Assembly: GCF_019112545.1 (NCBI RefSeq)
Contig: NW_025064957.1
Coordinates: 1-64,000, forward strand
DNA length: 64,000 nt
Direction of reading: 5' to 3'
Source: Guyanagaster necrorhizus
Lineage: Eukaryota; Basidiomycota; Agaricomycetes; Agaricales; Physalacriaceae
The notes under the pieces were generated by a model. The model was given only the letters and a program-made list of their open reading frames with translations, did no database searches and had not been told where the DNA came from. The position numbers and the translations under genes were made by a program. Below are positions 35,093 to 46,318 of this stretch, one piece after another. How positions within the stretch are numbered: position 1 is the first letter of the stretch; each line of letters begins with the position of its first letter.

Positions 35093-35608
35093 TATTATGA
35101 TTTTTCCTATTTTCTTTTCTTTTTCTTAGAAATGACCCCTATCTTGGCTTAGTCAGGATACTAAGGCCAGTGCTTAGGACTGTGGGAAGGCTTAGTCAGC
35201 AACCCAGTTGGTCATGATCTTATCATGCTGCTGTGTGCTGTGAAGGGAGAGACAATGCTCCTTTTGTCCTCGAACTGCAGTGCAACAGCAACAGCACAAC
35301 AGCAAGACAACAGCTTTTGTGGAAAGCCTGACAACAGCAGGGGTAACAGCTCTATGATAGACAATATCTTTTGTGAATGTTTATTTATAGCTAGATAACA
35401 GAACAGTATTTAAGTAGTGCAGTTTTTGCTGTAGTAGCTCTAGCATTAAGCTAAAATTTATTCTTCACCATCTACTCTTGAGCAACTTGCAACACCTTGA
35501 CTACACAACTCTATTGACACATCAGTGAACTCTGTCAGTATAACCCAAAGTGCAAGGTTCTGAACAGTTTATCACATGTTGATAGTCATATAGAATTTGG
35601 GCTTAACA
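35093..35608 (+). repeat. E3 3' LTR
   Basis: 516 bp. The first bases are TATTATGA instead of TGTTATGA, a G to A change at the terminal dinucleotide. It ends GGGCTTAACA before ATATC. Confidence 0.9.
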
Positions 35609-36963
35609 ATATCAGAGATGATCTTAGTGTAGAAAGAGGGAACTCTGATCTTCAGGGCTTCTACAAGATGTTCTGTTTTCTCAAGCTTGCTGAAGTATTT
35701 GCTGGCCATATTGTCAGCCATCAGAAGTTTCTTCATTTTGTTCTTGTGAATGTCCTGTACAGCAGAATCAGTGAATTTGTTGTGTATAGCCACTTTGAAG
35801 TTGGACCAGGATGGCAGGTGGTAATACCCCCTAGTTGTAGAGTAGAGATCTATCAGCTTCATTATCCACCACTCCTTTATCTTGTTCTCAAAGTATGATG
35901 CAGCAAAAGTGACCTAGTAGATGTCAGCTGTTAGATAAGTGATGTACATTTAGAAATATACTTTACAGTTGGTGAGAAAGCAGTCAATATCATCAGAGTG
36001 TCTCTTGAAGAGTTGAGGCTTCCTCATCAACTCTGGTTTGCACTGAATAAAAGCAGCATCAACTGCAAGGAGGCTCATTGGATTCAGATATTCACTGAAC
36101 AGTGGATTGTTCCATTCATAGAGAGGCTCAGGGAGCAAGTGTAGAGAGTGGTCATCAGCAACTGGACTTTCCACTCTCATCTCTTGCTTCTTTCTGATTT
36201 GCCTATTAGTGATCTCAAAACTGAGCTTCTTGGCTTCAGAATCATCCTGCTCTTCTTCAGCTTGGTCATCAGGCTCATTGGCAAGTGGTTGCTTGGCAAA
36301 CAGTCAACTCTCTCAGCCCTTCAGCCAGAGATATCATGAGGAAGTTGCCAATTCAGCATATGGAAATAGTCATCATGAGACCATGAGGGTGATAGATCAG
36401 ATTGATGGTGCCATATAGATAGCTTGCTTTGGTTGGACAGAGAATGTGTTTAGCATAGGTTGGACTTCAAATCATGACTGATATGTTGGTAGGTTATCTA
36501 TTGGCTCTTTGGAATAGGCCTCATTGAACAAGTAAATAACTTGTTCAGTGGTACAATACTGTAAAATATCAATTTTCTCCTGATTATCTGCTAATATATA
36601 CTTCTTGCTCAGAGGAGTTATTTTTCAGATGACATTCTGTGGGATTCCTACTATTCATTCTCTGAATAGCTCATTAAATTCCTTCTGCCACTTCTGATAC
36701 ATCCTCTTGAAGAGCCACTCCTCATTCCACTCCTTGTTTTCCTCTTCTGGACAACCCTCAGATGGGTCAAACACTGAGAGGGCTCTCTGCACTTTCATAG
36801 TTGCTGGAGACTTATCTTGGCTGGCTGGGTCCAGGATCAGTAGGAGACTGGTCTCAAGGTCAGAAAAGTCTGGCAACAGATTGTCTGATCTGGTCTCAGG
36901 ATCCTTCTGCTGTCTTCTCCAGTTGGTCACAATATTAGTAGAACTGGTGGAGAAACTCATTGC
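35609..36963 (-). pseudogene. Element F: Gag N-terminal half and start of ORF1/gag overlap
   Basis: 35572-35862 (minus) reads P-S-W-S-N-F-K-V-A-I-H-N-K-F and A-V-Q-D-I-H-K-N-K-M-K, the capsid of the chromovirus Gag. 35950-36180 has S-P-V-A-D-D-H-S-L-H, the conserved pre-capsid block. 36655-36960 is an acidic segment with Q-K-W-Q-K-E-F-N-E-L. Sequence is more diverged from E1-E4 than they are from one another, so F is a separate subfamily. A solo LTR splits it at 36964. Confidence 0.75.
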
Positions 36964-37424
36964 TGTTATAATTTTTCTATTTTCCTCTTGCTTTAACCTC
37001 TATTTATGCTTAGTCAGGGCACTAAAGACAGCACTTAAGACTATGAAATAGGCTTAGTCATCACAACAAGGCTGAGTCTATCATTGTCTTCCAATGCAAT
37101 GATGCCTCTTGATGATAGACAACAATACTTTTGTAGGTAGTAATGACACTCAAGAATAAAGAGCACAAAGGCTCAAACAGACACAATTAGTAGTATTATA
37201 TTTATCTTGATGGATGAGTAGTATATAAGTAGGATAGCTCTTGCTGTATAACCTCAGCTTTGAGCTAAAGTTTATTTCTTACCATTCTACCTCAAGCCTC
37301 TTGTAAACAGCCTTGGAACACAATGCCATACAAACACACACAAGTGAACTTAGATGTGCTTGTATGAATACAATGCAGCATCTATTTATCATGTGTTTAG
37401 GTCACATGTCACTTGGGCTTAACA
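36964..37424 (+). repeat. Solo chromovirus LTR in element F
   Basis: 461 bp, TGTTATAATTTTTC...GGGCTTAACA, with a perfect duplication ATTGC (36959-36963 and 37425-37429) and no internal region. It carries the AGCTTTGAGCTAA block. It most likely formed by recombination between the two LTRs of an inserted element. Confidence 0.93.
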
Positions 37425-38463
37425 ATTGCTTCTGAATAATCCAGCAACTTGGCCTCTAAGGAATCATTGGAGGGTGTCATCACTGATGTAGATAAGATCA
37501 GATCTTCTGATACTATAGGTGAAAAGGAGAGTGTTACATGTGGTGGGGGGTGAAAAGTTGGTTCAACTGGAGACAGGCTTTGAGCTTGGCTTGTAGAAGG
37601 GTTGATGGGTTTCATCTCAGAATATGAGTCTGAGGTGCCAGAGGTTTGTAGTATCTTCAGATAAGAGCTCAAAGTCTCTATAGTCTGAGTACTCCTGTAT
37701 GAGGTGTTCTGTGTCATTAGATCAGAGTTCTCCCATTTCTTCTTGGTCCCTTTGGCTAATGCCATTACTGTTAAGGTCAAACTTGAAGAGGATCTCTGAG
37801 TTGTAAGGGCTCTGAGTTCTGGGTGCTGAGTGATAGTTGAAGTCCTGGTCAGAAGCCAATTTGATAGCATTATCAGAAAAGTCTTGAGCACAGTTTTCAA
37901 TTTCATGATCAGAGAGAGCAGAGGAAGAGTCAGTAATAGTCAGAGTGTACCAGAAGCCTCTTGGGAGATTGTCAGTGAGCTCAGCTGAGACTGGAGAAAG
38001 GTGTGCTGGGATTCAATTGAAGCAGCACCTTTACTGCTCCACAGAGAGACTGTCTCAGAGTCAGAGTGGATGCTGAAAGTTGCTGAGCTGGTCAGCTTCT
38101 TCCTTTTATACCTTATCAGCAGCTTCTTGAAGCAGCTGGAGGACAGTTTCAGATATAGGCCTATTCACAGGCTTGTTGGCATTTTGGAGAGGCTCTACTG
38201 GGAGGTTGTGGAAAAGGAGGATGAGTGAGACATTTCATCTAACTTAGTATGCAGTTCAAAGGACAGTATAGTATCTAATCACTCAGATGATGACTGACTG
38301 ATTTTCTTGGCAAAGATAGATAATGACAAAGAGCCTGAGCAGGGTGCTAATGACAGTGCTCAAGAGCTTGAAAAAGTTTGATGTGAGATCAGAGGTTGAT
38401 AGCATTTAGTTTTCTTCACACTGATATGTATAAAAAAAGAAAAACAAGAAGCTTTGAGCTAAT
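37425..38463 (-). pseudogene. Element F: ORF1 region and leader
   Basis: Minus-strand DNA between the solo LTR and F's 5' LTR, in the position of ORF1. A 165-codon open stretch (37409-37906) is serine/threonine-rich; which frame is ORF1 is unclear because no stretch is alignable by eye beyond the general position. Toward the 5' end (about 38240-38400) I could not confirm the hydrophobic helix. The primer-binding-like segment is at 38450-38462. Confidence 0.45.
38450..38462 (-). promoter_or_regulatory. Element F primer-binding site (self-complementary, one mismatch)
   Basis: Minus strand TTAGCTCAAAGCT next to the LTR. Its partner in the LTR (38623-38635) matches at 12 of 13 positions; the exception is a transition. 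Confidence 0.65.
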
Positions 38464-38943
38464 TGTTAGATCTGCTTGGCATGTGATCAAGACATATGAT
38501 AAACTAGTGCTGTATCAAGTTTATACAGTCATGCTAGAGTCCACTTATTGTGCAATCTGATTATGTGCATCAAGGCCATTGCAAGTTAGGCTCAAGAAGA
38601 AAAAGAGTAGTATAGATAATCTTTAGCTCAGAGCTGGGGTTTTACAGCAAGAGCTATCCTACTTATATACATTTCTGTGAAAGATAAATATAATCCTCTA
38701 CTTGTCATGCATTTCTATGCTATGGTATCATAATTTGTCTGATTATTGAGAGTGGGACAATAAGGTATTGTCTGTTGATGAGGCATCTATTGCACATCAA
38801 AGGATAATAGTGAGAGATGCCTATTGTGGTTGGATAATCATCTCATGATTGATAAGCACCTTAGATAAGATAGATGCTCTGATAAGATAAGAAAAGATAA
38901 AATAAGTAAGAAAAAGAATAAGATAAGTGAAAAAACTGTAACA
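38464..38943 (-). repeat. Element F 5' LTR
   Basis: 480 bp, TGTTAGATCTGC...ACTGTAACA in plus sense, with the TATATAAG-type box near 38660 (minus sense). The partner LTR is lost with the 3' end of F. The right flank runs directly into repeat R1, so F inserted into R1. Confidence 0.8.
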
Positions 38944-39370
38944 GTGCTAGCCACAGATCATTGGATCCTATTTCCTACTGCTTCTGAATGGGGGTGCTGT
39001 CTTTACTCAATACTCCACAACTTGCTATGGTATTATATCCCTATCTGTCTTAAAATATACTAGTCTTAGTAGCATATAGAATTGGTCCCATTTGAGATAC
39101 TATTTTTAAGTCCAACTTGGACTTAATAATTTCCAAGGTGTGGTGCAGAACTTTTTCTCAGTTCAAACTCAACTTAGGATTTTTATCCTTATGCTGTGCT
39201 ATTTTACAAAGTCTCTTTTGGACTTAGTACTGGTGACTAGCATGACTATCAGCTTAGAGCCTCAGCTATAGTTCTCTACTGGCTAAGATCCTCAGTTACT
39301 AGTGTCTTAGTGTATTATGCAGAATTTGCAAATTATAGGGCTGAATATGTACCTAGTGTATCATTGGCCA
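38944..39370 (+). repeat. Repeat R1, copy 2
   Basis: Matches 16886-17306 over about 420 bp with mostly C/T and G/A differences. Its left end is cut by the F LTR. Its right end loses similarity near 39350 and is followed by minus-strand RT of element B rather than plus-strand gag. Confidence 0.7.
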
Positions 39371-40188
39371 ACTTGAAATAATCTTTTATAAACATGCAGC
39401 ATGTTCTATATGTTTTCAGGATGGCTCTCATATCTCCAAGTTTCTTACACATTCCCCAATTGAGGATGACTTTTATCTGTTCTGTCTCTGATTTCTGTCC
39501 TTTATAAGTACACCAATAATCAACAACAATGATTTCTGAGACACAAAGTACAGCTTTAGATCTGAAAAGATGCCTCCACTGTACTTCATCTACTAAATAA
39601 TGCAGTTAAGAATCTGAAAGTGCTTTTAGATGAATTTTCAGATTTCTGGATTCTCTGGTATAGTCTCATATCCTCCTCCTGGTAGCTCATACCTTGTCTC
39701 TGGTCCTCTACATCATCAATGTATAGTCTTATATATGGTAGAATCTCATCTTGCAAAATGTAGATTATATCATCATGAAATATAGAGACTGAGTTAGTCC
39801 AACCAATCAGCAATGTAACTAGGTGGAGTGCTCCAAACAGAGTTTAGAATGTGGTGAGATCTCTGAAAGATTCTGCTAAGAATCTTTCATCATAGTCTAC
39901 AAATAAATCCAGTATTCCTTCACAAGCCCTGTCTGCAAAGTGTGCTGCTAGTTCTTTGGTAGCTGGTAGTAACTCCAAATATGCTATAGTTATTACATTC
40001 AATGGTTTCAGGCTGTGTATTAGCCACAGACTTTTACCATCTTTCTTTAAGACACAAAACCATCTGGAGCAGTATGATGAGTTAGAAGGCTTATATACTC
40101 CTGCTTCAATCTTGGTTTTGATAATTTTATATACATCCTGGTAAATCAGTACTGGGATAGAAATATTCTTAAGTATCCAGAGTATATG
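39371..40188 (-). pseudogene. Element B: RT of a class-C gypsy, distal to E2
   Basis: The minus strand at 39844-40188 reads L-K-N-I-S-I-P, S-N-S-S-Y-C-S-R-W-F-C-V-L-K-K-D-G-K, H-S-L-K-P-L-N and L-D-L-F-V-D-Y-D-E-R, then S-F-R-D-L-T-T-F. 39586-39813 has G-W-T-N-S-V and L-Y-I-D-D-V, so the catalytic Asp-Asp is kept here, unlike in element C. Weaker homology continues to 39371. Several stops and frame changes make it inactive. The upstream part lies at 48259-51715 across E2. Confidence 0.85.
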
Positions 40189-40622
40189 TGTTAAGCCCAA
40201 GCATCACGTGAACCAATACACGTGATAAACAGGCGTTCCTTCGCACTTTGAGGAATCACCTGAGTCCACTGGCATATATTCGTTCTGTGTGACCCAAGGT
40301 CAGATGTTGACTCAAGATAGAATGGTGTGTATAAACTTTAGCTCGAAGCTGGGGTATACCAGCGAGAGCTGTAGTCCTTATATACTGTATAGTCATCTGC
40401 TAATTATACTACTGCTTATTATGTGTCTCTGCATCCATTGTGCTCGTTGTCCTTGAGCGTCGCTATCGTACATAAAAGGTTGATTGTGTGTCGTCAAGCA
40501 TGACCGTCATAATGTCTTGATGGAAAGTTTTAGTTGTGCTGACTAAGCTTTCCACGATCTTGTGCCTTCTGACTCATCGTAAATAGGGGTAAAAGGAGAG
40601 AAAAAAGGAATAAATCGTAACA
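40189..40622 (-). repeat. E2 3' LTR
   Basis: 434 bp. It is preceded in minus sense by a polypurine tract AAGCAGGGGG (about 40625-40635). It keeps four CpGs that the other LTR has lost and has lost two that the other keeps. Confidence 0.95.
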
Positions 40623-40655
40623 TTACCCCCTGCTTAAGATCATCGTCCCGATGGC

Positions 40656-43600
40656 TTAATTAAGGGATAATTCATAGTCATGTATTGCTGTTTCTGCGTT
40701 CATGTATTTTTCGTTGATCCACTGGTTAGATTCTGGACCATAGCCTTTCCAACTGACCAGATAATCGACCGTCGTTGTCATGCCGCCCCCACGTGCTTTT
40801 ACTTTTCGTAGTTTGTGGTTTAATACTTGATCAATTTCGTAGTGTTCTTCATCATCGATCAGATCTGGGGGCGGCGGTGGTGGACATTCCTGGTTAGGAA
40901 AGGCGGGAGCCACATATGGCGTTAATAGGGATTCGTTGAACATGTTGTGGATTTTCCATGTGGCCGGTAAACACAGTTTATAGGTGGATTCCCCGACTTT
41001 TGCAAGGATTGGAAAGGGTCCCGTGCGTTTGTCGGTTAATTTGCTTTTTGGCCGTGGGAGGTGGAGGTGCGTCGTATCAAGCCAGACTTTGTCGTGGATG
41101 TGATACTCATGTGCGGGCCGGCGATGTTTATCATATTGGTGTTTCATGGTTGAGGCCGCTTTCTCGAGCGCCTTTTTTGTTTCTGTGTGTATTTTTGTCA
41201 TCATTGCAGCGAAATCCATAGAGGCTGGAGTCGTTGTTTTATGGTGGCTCGTTTTTGTCAGGTTTGGGTGTCTGCCGTGGTTTACAAAGAAGGGGGTTTG
41301 GCCCGTGGCGGAATGAACTCTGTTATTGTGTTGGAAGGCAGCGAGTGCCAACCATTCGACCCAGTCGTCTTGCCTGTAGTTGATAAATAACCGGAGGTAT
41401 TTTTCAACCTCTTGGTTTGCGCATTCGGTCTGTCCATCTGTTTGTGAGTGGTACGCTGTTGACGCGTTGGGTGTTATGTTCAGTAGTTTGTATAGATCGG
41501 TGAGAAATTTGGAGACGAATTGTGGTCCGCGGTCTGAGATGACTACTTGTGGCATCCCATGTTTTGCATATACTTCGTCCCGCAGGATCTTCGCCCATCC
41601 CTCCGAGTTCAATTCTGTCGAACATGCGATCGGGATGATCGCCTTGGAGAATCGATCAACTATGATGATGATCGCATCATAGCCGTTGCAGTCCGGTAAC
41701 CCGGTGATCATATCCACCGATATGTGAGTCCATGGCTGTGATGGTACCTCATTAGGATGTAGTGGAGCTGCCTTCGGTTGTGTGGACGCTTTCCCTCTTT
41801 GACAGGTTTCGCATCCCTTGACGTATGCTGTGACGTCATTGGTGAGTTTGGGCCACCAATAGTCCTGTAGGACGAGTTCTTTTGTCTTGGCGATGCCTGG
41901 GTGTCCTGCCATGGCATGGTCATGGTGTATGGCGATGATGTCACTACGGAGGCCTTGGTTGCGTGGGATATAGATTCTTCCATCATAGTGTATCATCCCC
42001 TCCTTCCTTGTTAATCCTCATTCGTGATTGAGCGAGGCGGCGATTCTTTGATCCCATTGATGCGGATCTCGAGTCGCACTTTTGATTCGTTCGTGTATCT
42101 CCTCCTCCGTGGGCATTATCATTGCCTGAAAGTGTTCGGGGCGGAGAATAATGACTCCTTCGTTGTCGTTCCCCCCTTGGTCATGATCTGCTCAGCAGGA
42201 GAGAAGGTCTGCCTTCTTGTTGGTGACCCCGGCTTTGTGATGGAGTGTGTACTCGTACTGGGCGAGCTCAGTGACCCATCAGGCTTGACAGCGGTTTAGC
42301 TTTTGAGGTTGTCGGAAATACCTGAGATTCTGGTGGTCGGTCCAGATCTCGAAGGTCTCGGCTGCTCCGATCAGGTAATGACGCCACTCTTCGAGGGCGA
42401 GCATTATTGCGAGCAGTTTCTTGTCGTAGATCTCGTAGTTCCTCTCCGTCACTGTCAATGCCTTTGAGAGAAAAGCAACAGGCCGCCATTTGTTGTCTTG
42501 TTCCTGGGACAAGACGGCACCTATGGCCCCCTCGCTTGAGTCGGCTTCAACACGGAACCTGCCTTCTTGGGAAGGTATGGCAAGGATTATGTCCTCCACC
42601 AGTCGTCGTTTTAGGTCCTTGAAAGCGTGTTGCTGGGGTACTCCTCATCCCCAGGGGGCGTTGCTGGTGAGCTGAGTCATGGGTCGTACAATTTTACTGT
42701 AGTCCTGTATGAACCTTCGGTAGAAATTGGTGAAGCCTAAGAAGGACTGTAACTCCTTCTTTTTGGTCAGTGTCAGCCAGTCGACTACTCCCGCAACCTT
42801 TACTGGGTCCATGCGAATGCTCCCTTCGCTAATGATTACTCCAAGGTACTCGGTCTCTAGTACCTCGAATTCGCATTTTTCCGCTTTGAGAAACAACTTG
42901 TGTTTCCTCATGAGGGCAAGTACCCGTCGGACTAGACTTCAGTGTTTCTCCTTAGTCTTGGACATGATGAGAATGTCGTCTAGGTAAATGGTAACCTTCC
43001 CGGTGGCGATGAGGTCTTTGAAGATGTCATTCATCATCCACTGAAAGGTGGCCGGGGAGTTGGTTAAGCTGAAGAACATCACCGTTGGCTCGAAGAGCCC
43101 CCAGTTAGTCCTGAAAGCTGCTTTCCATTCATCCCCTTCCTTGATCCGGACATTGTTGTACCCCCAACGTACATTGAGCTTGGTGTAATATTTGGCCCCT
43201 CGGAGTTTATCCATCAGTTCGGAGATCAGGGGTAAGGGGTATCGGTTCTTGATTGTCATCTCGTTGAGTTTTCGGTAATCTTGGACGGGTCGGAGCTTGC
43301 CGTCCTTCTTTTTTACGAAGAAGAAGGGCGAAGCCATAGGGGATTTTGATGGTCGAATTTGCCCAGAGGACAGGTTCTCGTCAAGGAACTTGTCGAGTTC
43401 CTGTTGTTCCTGGTTACCGAGGGGGTAGGTCTTGCAGTCCAGGTTGGCATTGGCATTGGGGATCAGCTCAATGGCATGATCCCAAGGTTTCAGGCCTGGG
43501 AGCTTATCGAAACTCTCCTTTTCGAAGAGGTCTCAGAAGTCCTGTGCCCACTCCAGTACCATCTCTTCGAATGTCTTCTCCTCCCTTCCTTCGCGTGCTT

Positions 43601-44534
43601 TGGCAGCTAGGTTATTGGCATGATGCACTGCTCGAATATGGATCTCCTTTTGCAAGTCAACCACCAGGATGGTTTCACCATCCTCCATTTCCTCGTCCCA
43701 TCGGTCTTCCGGATCTTCGTTGGGTAATTTGTATGGGATCTTCCAACACCGACATCGGGCAAATACAAGTCGTCCAGTCTTCCAATTGATAAGCGGATTG
43801 TGTCGGATCAGCCAGTCGTGACCAAGGAACAGTTCCTTTGTTCTGAGATCAGTGACGGCTAGGTCGATCCTTTCTGAGTGATCCCTGATGGTGAGTCGGA
43901 GTTCGACGAATTCCGTGATTGACCCGGCTTGGTTCTTGGTTCCATCGGCGTTGTATACTGGAATAGGTGCTGTGGTGGACCTGGTAGGGAGCTGATGTTG
44001 TTGGACGAAGGCTCGATTAATGGAACTCCCAGTGCATCCGCTGTCAATGAGGGTGGTCACCAAGTGTACTGTCCTGTTGGTTAGGGTTTCGATCTGCACC
44101 TTGGTGGTCAAGTCCCGTCCCGGGGTCTTGGTTCGTCTGACGAACTTCTGTGGTCCTTTCAGTTTGTCCAACTATTCCAAGGCTTGGCTCCGCTCGGCGC
44201 TTCGCAAGCCGTCAACGGTGTCTTTGGTGACTTCTCCTGTCCTGGTCCGGTGTATCCACCCATGCAGTACGGCCGTGGCTGCCTTTTCATCTCTTGCTTC
44301 TCTGATGGCTCTCCACGTCCATTCAGTGTCGAATGGTTTGAGCCAGGTTTTCAGGCTCTCTGCCTGTGTTCGGTCCGAGGGCGCTTGAGTTTTGTTTTGC
44401 GACTCTTTAGGGTGTGCAATAACGGTTCGGGGTATATTCAAATGTGTTGTAACTACAGAAGTATCATAAGTCTGTACAATGGTAGGGGCCTGCACACCAT
44501 AAAGTCCTCTGGCCGATTCAGTGGAGTCGCTCAC
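40656..44534 (-). pseudogene. E2 Pol: protease, RT, RNase H, integrase, chromodomain
   Basis: One frame, -1 to gag, opening at the GTG 44532-44534 that overlaps the gag stop. Pieces: 44534-44172 (linker); 44171-43533 (protease, T-L-I-D-S-G-C-T-G-S near residue 43 of this piece, and L-G-H-D-W-L-I-R-H-N); 43337-42939 (RT, Y-L-D-D at 42975-42986); 42911-42645 (end of RT); 42599-42279 (RNase H, V-E-A-D-S-S and W-T-D-H-Q-N-L). The last 446-codon piece 41996-40656 holds the integrase. It has the zinc-binding H-H...C-E-T-C at residues 24-65, then catalytic Asp95, Asp155 and Glu191 (DD35E). A chromodomain occupies residues about 385-446 with W-K-G-Y-G-P-E-S-N-Q-W. The pieces are separated by single TGA codons, one TAG (44172) being the exception, and by no frameshift that I can see. 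Confidence 0.93.
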
Positions 44535-46318
44535 TGATTGGCCTTGTCTTTTACTTCCTCGATCTTCGTCTCTTTGCCCAGTTCTTCATCTTCCTTCTGT
44601 AACTCGGCAATTTGCGCTCGGATGTCTTCACGAGTTCGTTTCTTCTTTGGGCAGTCTTTGGCCATATGGCCTTTTAGCCCACAGTTGAAACACTTCCCTT
44701 CTTTCTTCATTCGGTCGATGTCCATTGGTTTTCCGGCGCCGGTATATGTAGTTCCCGTCCCGGTCTTCTGGGTGCCATAGCTTGGCATCGCAGGGGTCCC
44801 AGATGATTTCCCAGCAGTTTGCCCTGGCTTGTTCGGGGTTGGCGGCGTCGGTTTCTTGCTATACTCCTGCAAGGTCGATGCTTCCGCTTTTTGCCTTTGT
44901 CGTTCCTTGTACATTTCGATGATCCTTTCTTTCCACTCGTCATATCCAATGGGCATCAGTATTTTGACGCCCATGGCTGAGATCATCGTGAGGTACGAGG
45001 AGGGGACCCCCCGCTTGAGGGCTTCTACCATCCTTCCATCATTCGCAATGTCTTCTCTGATTCCTGCGAGTTTGGTGAGTCGTTCTAGCTCGTCGAAGTA
45101 GTCGGTGGCCGCTTTATCTCCCATTTTATACTCCTTGATCTTTTGTTTATGCACCTCCTGTACGGCAGGGTCAATAAATTTGTTGTTTAGCATGTGTTTG
45201 AAGACCGGCCACGAGGGGTACTGGTAGTGTTCCCTAGTGGTGGATCGAAAATTCGGGGAAATTAGGATCCACCATGTTTTGGCCTTATCTTCAAGATAGG
45301 AGGTGGCAAAGGCGACTTTGTTCATGTCGGTTCTGATGTATCCGATGTAAACTTCAAAGTACTGTTCACAGTCCACGAGGAACCGATCAATGTCGTCGGA
45401 GGCCCCCTTGAATGGGCGCAGCTTCCGAAGGAGGTCTGGGTGACACTGTAAGACGTTGGCATTATGAGGGAGCGCCCCCATCAGGTTGGGCCAGCCGTCG
45501 AATGGCGGCTGTTTCCATTCGGCAGGTGGTCCGGGAAATGAGTGCAGTGAGTTGTCGTCGGCAATTGGGCTGCCCTTTGGTTGTTCTACATGGACGATTA
45601 CTCCGTCTCGTACCGTGAACCTGAGGCGAACCGCTTCCAGATCGTCTCGAACGGGGTCCTTCCCGCTCGATTCCACCTGGTCCGAGAGTGGCTGCCCCCC
45701 AAGGAGTCGGCTCCCCTTGCCGGTCCAAGGATTCAAAACCTTGGTGGGTTGCCATGCCGGCCGTTCTCTGGTTCAGGTGAGCCGTGAAGCCGTGCTTTGG
45801 ATTGATGGATTGGTGTCAGCTTGGCTTCGGATTGATGGGGCAATGTAAACAGCTCGCTTCGGCGGCACGGGAGGGGTGCATGGCATTGGTGCTGGTGTTC
45901 TTTGTCTGCCGGGAGGGTGGTACGGAGGTATCGGCACGAGCGGGTCTTCTGGGTGCCGCCGGCCATATTCACTCCATGCATGTTCTGTCGCGGCGTACTG
46001 TAGAATTTTAATTTTTTCAGCATTCCCTGCATACCGATATTCCTGTCCTAACGACGTGGCCTGCCAGCGTGCGTCTTGCCATAGGAAATTCCTCCCTTGC
46101 TCGTACAACTCCTGATACTCTTTATCCCTTGCTCTTTCCATTTCTTCCCTTAACGCTTCTTCGTCAGTGTCTTCTCCCGTGCGTTCTACTTGTTGTCAGT
46201 ATAGGTCGTCACTGTCCCCATCGTCCTCCTCGTCACCCTCATCCCCGCTGTCCTCTTCCTCGAGGAGGGAACGGACGGGCTGGTCGAAGATGGACGGTAT
46301 GGCTGGTCGAAGGGTCAT
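44531..46318 (-). pseudogene. E2 Gag: acidic N-terminus, capsid, CCHC knuckle
   Basis: 401 codons are open at 45736-44531. They contain the pre-capsid block S-P-I-A-D-D-N-S-L-H-S-F-P-G, the capsid (D-D-I-D-R-F-L-V-D-C, T-S-Y-L-E-D-K-A-K-T-W-W, and L-N-N-K-F-I-D-P-A-V-Q-E-V) and the zinc knuckle C-F-N-C-G-L-K-G-H-M-A-K-D-C at residues 349-362. The frame extends upstream through 46141-45773 with TGA codons at 45737-45772 and 46196. An ATG at 46316-46318 is the best start candidate, overlapping the last 80 nt of ORF1. The TGA at 44531-44533 is shared with the pol GTG. The frame stays open still further upstream to 47566, opposite ORF1. Expected role: particle assembly and RNA binding. Confidence 0.85.

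Larger units (their letters stand above)
21182..35608 (+). mobile_element. E3: chromodomain-family gypsy element, split by E4 and internally deleted
   Basis: The 5' LTR 21182-21654 (473 bp) and 3' LTR 35093-35608 (516 bp) bracket ORF1, gag and the start of pol. The target-site duplication is ATGTC/ATATC, one transition apart. E4 interrupts the protease at 25717-34238. After the RT motif F-F-G-L-T-N-S (about 35018) the sequence jumps to a short tail and the polypurine tract AAGGAGGGGG. The second half of RT, RNase H, integrase and chromodomain, roughly 2.7 kb compared with E4, is therefore deleted. It lies inside the Gag of minus-strand element F. Confidence 0.9.

Noticed and set aside
37409..37906. 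165-codon minus-strand ORF as a host gene
   Set aside because: Low-complexity Ser/Thr-rich, overlaps the solo LTR end and lies in the ORF1 position of element F, so transposon origin is more likely.
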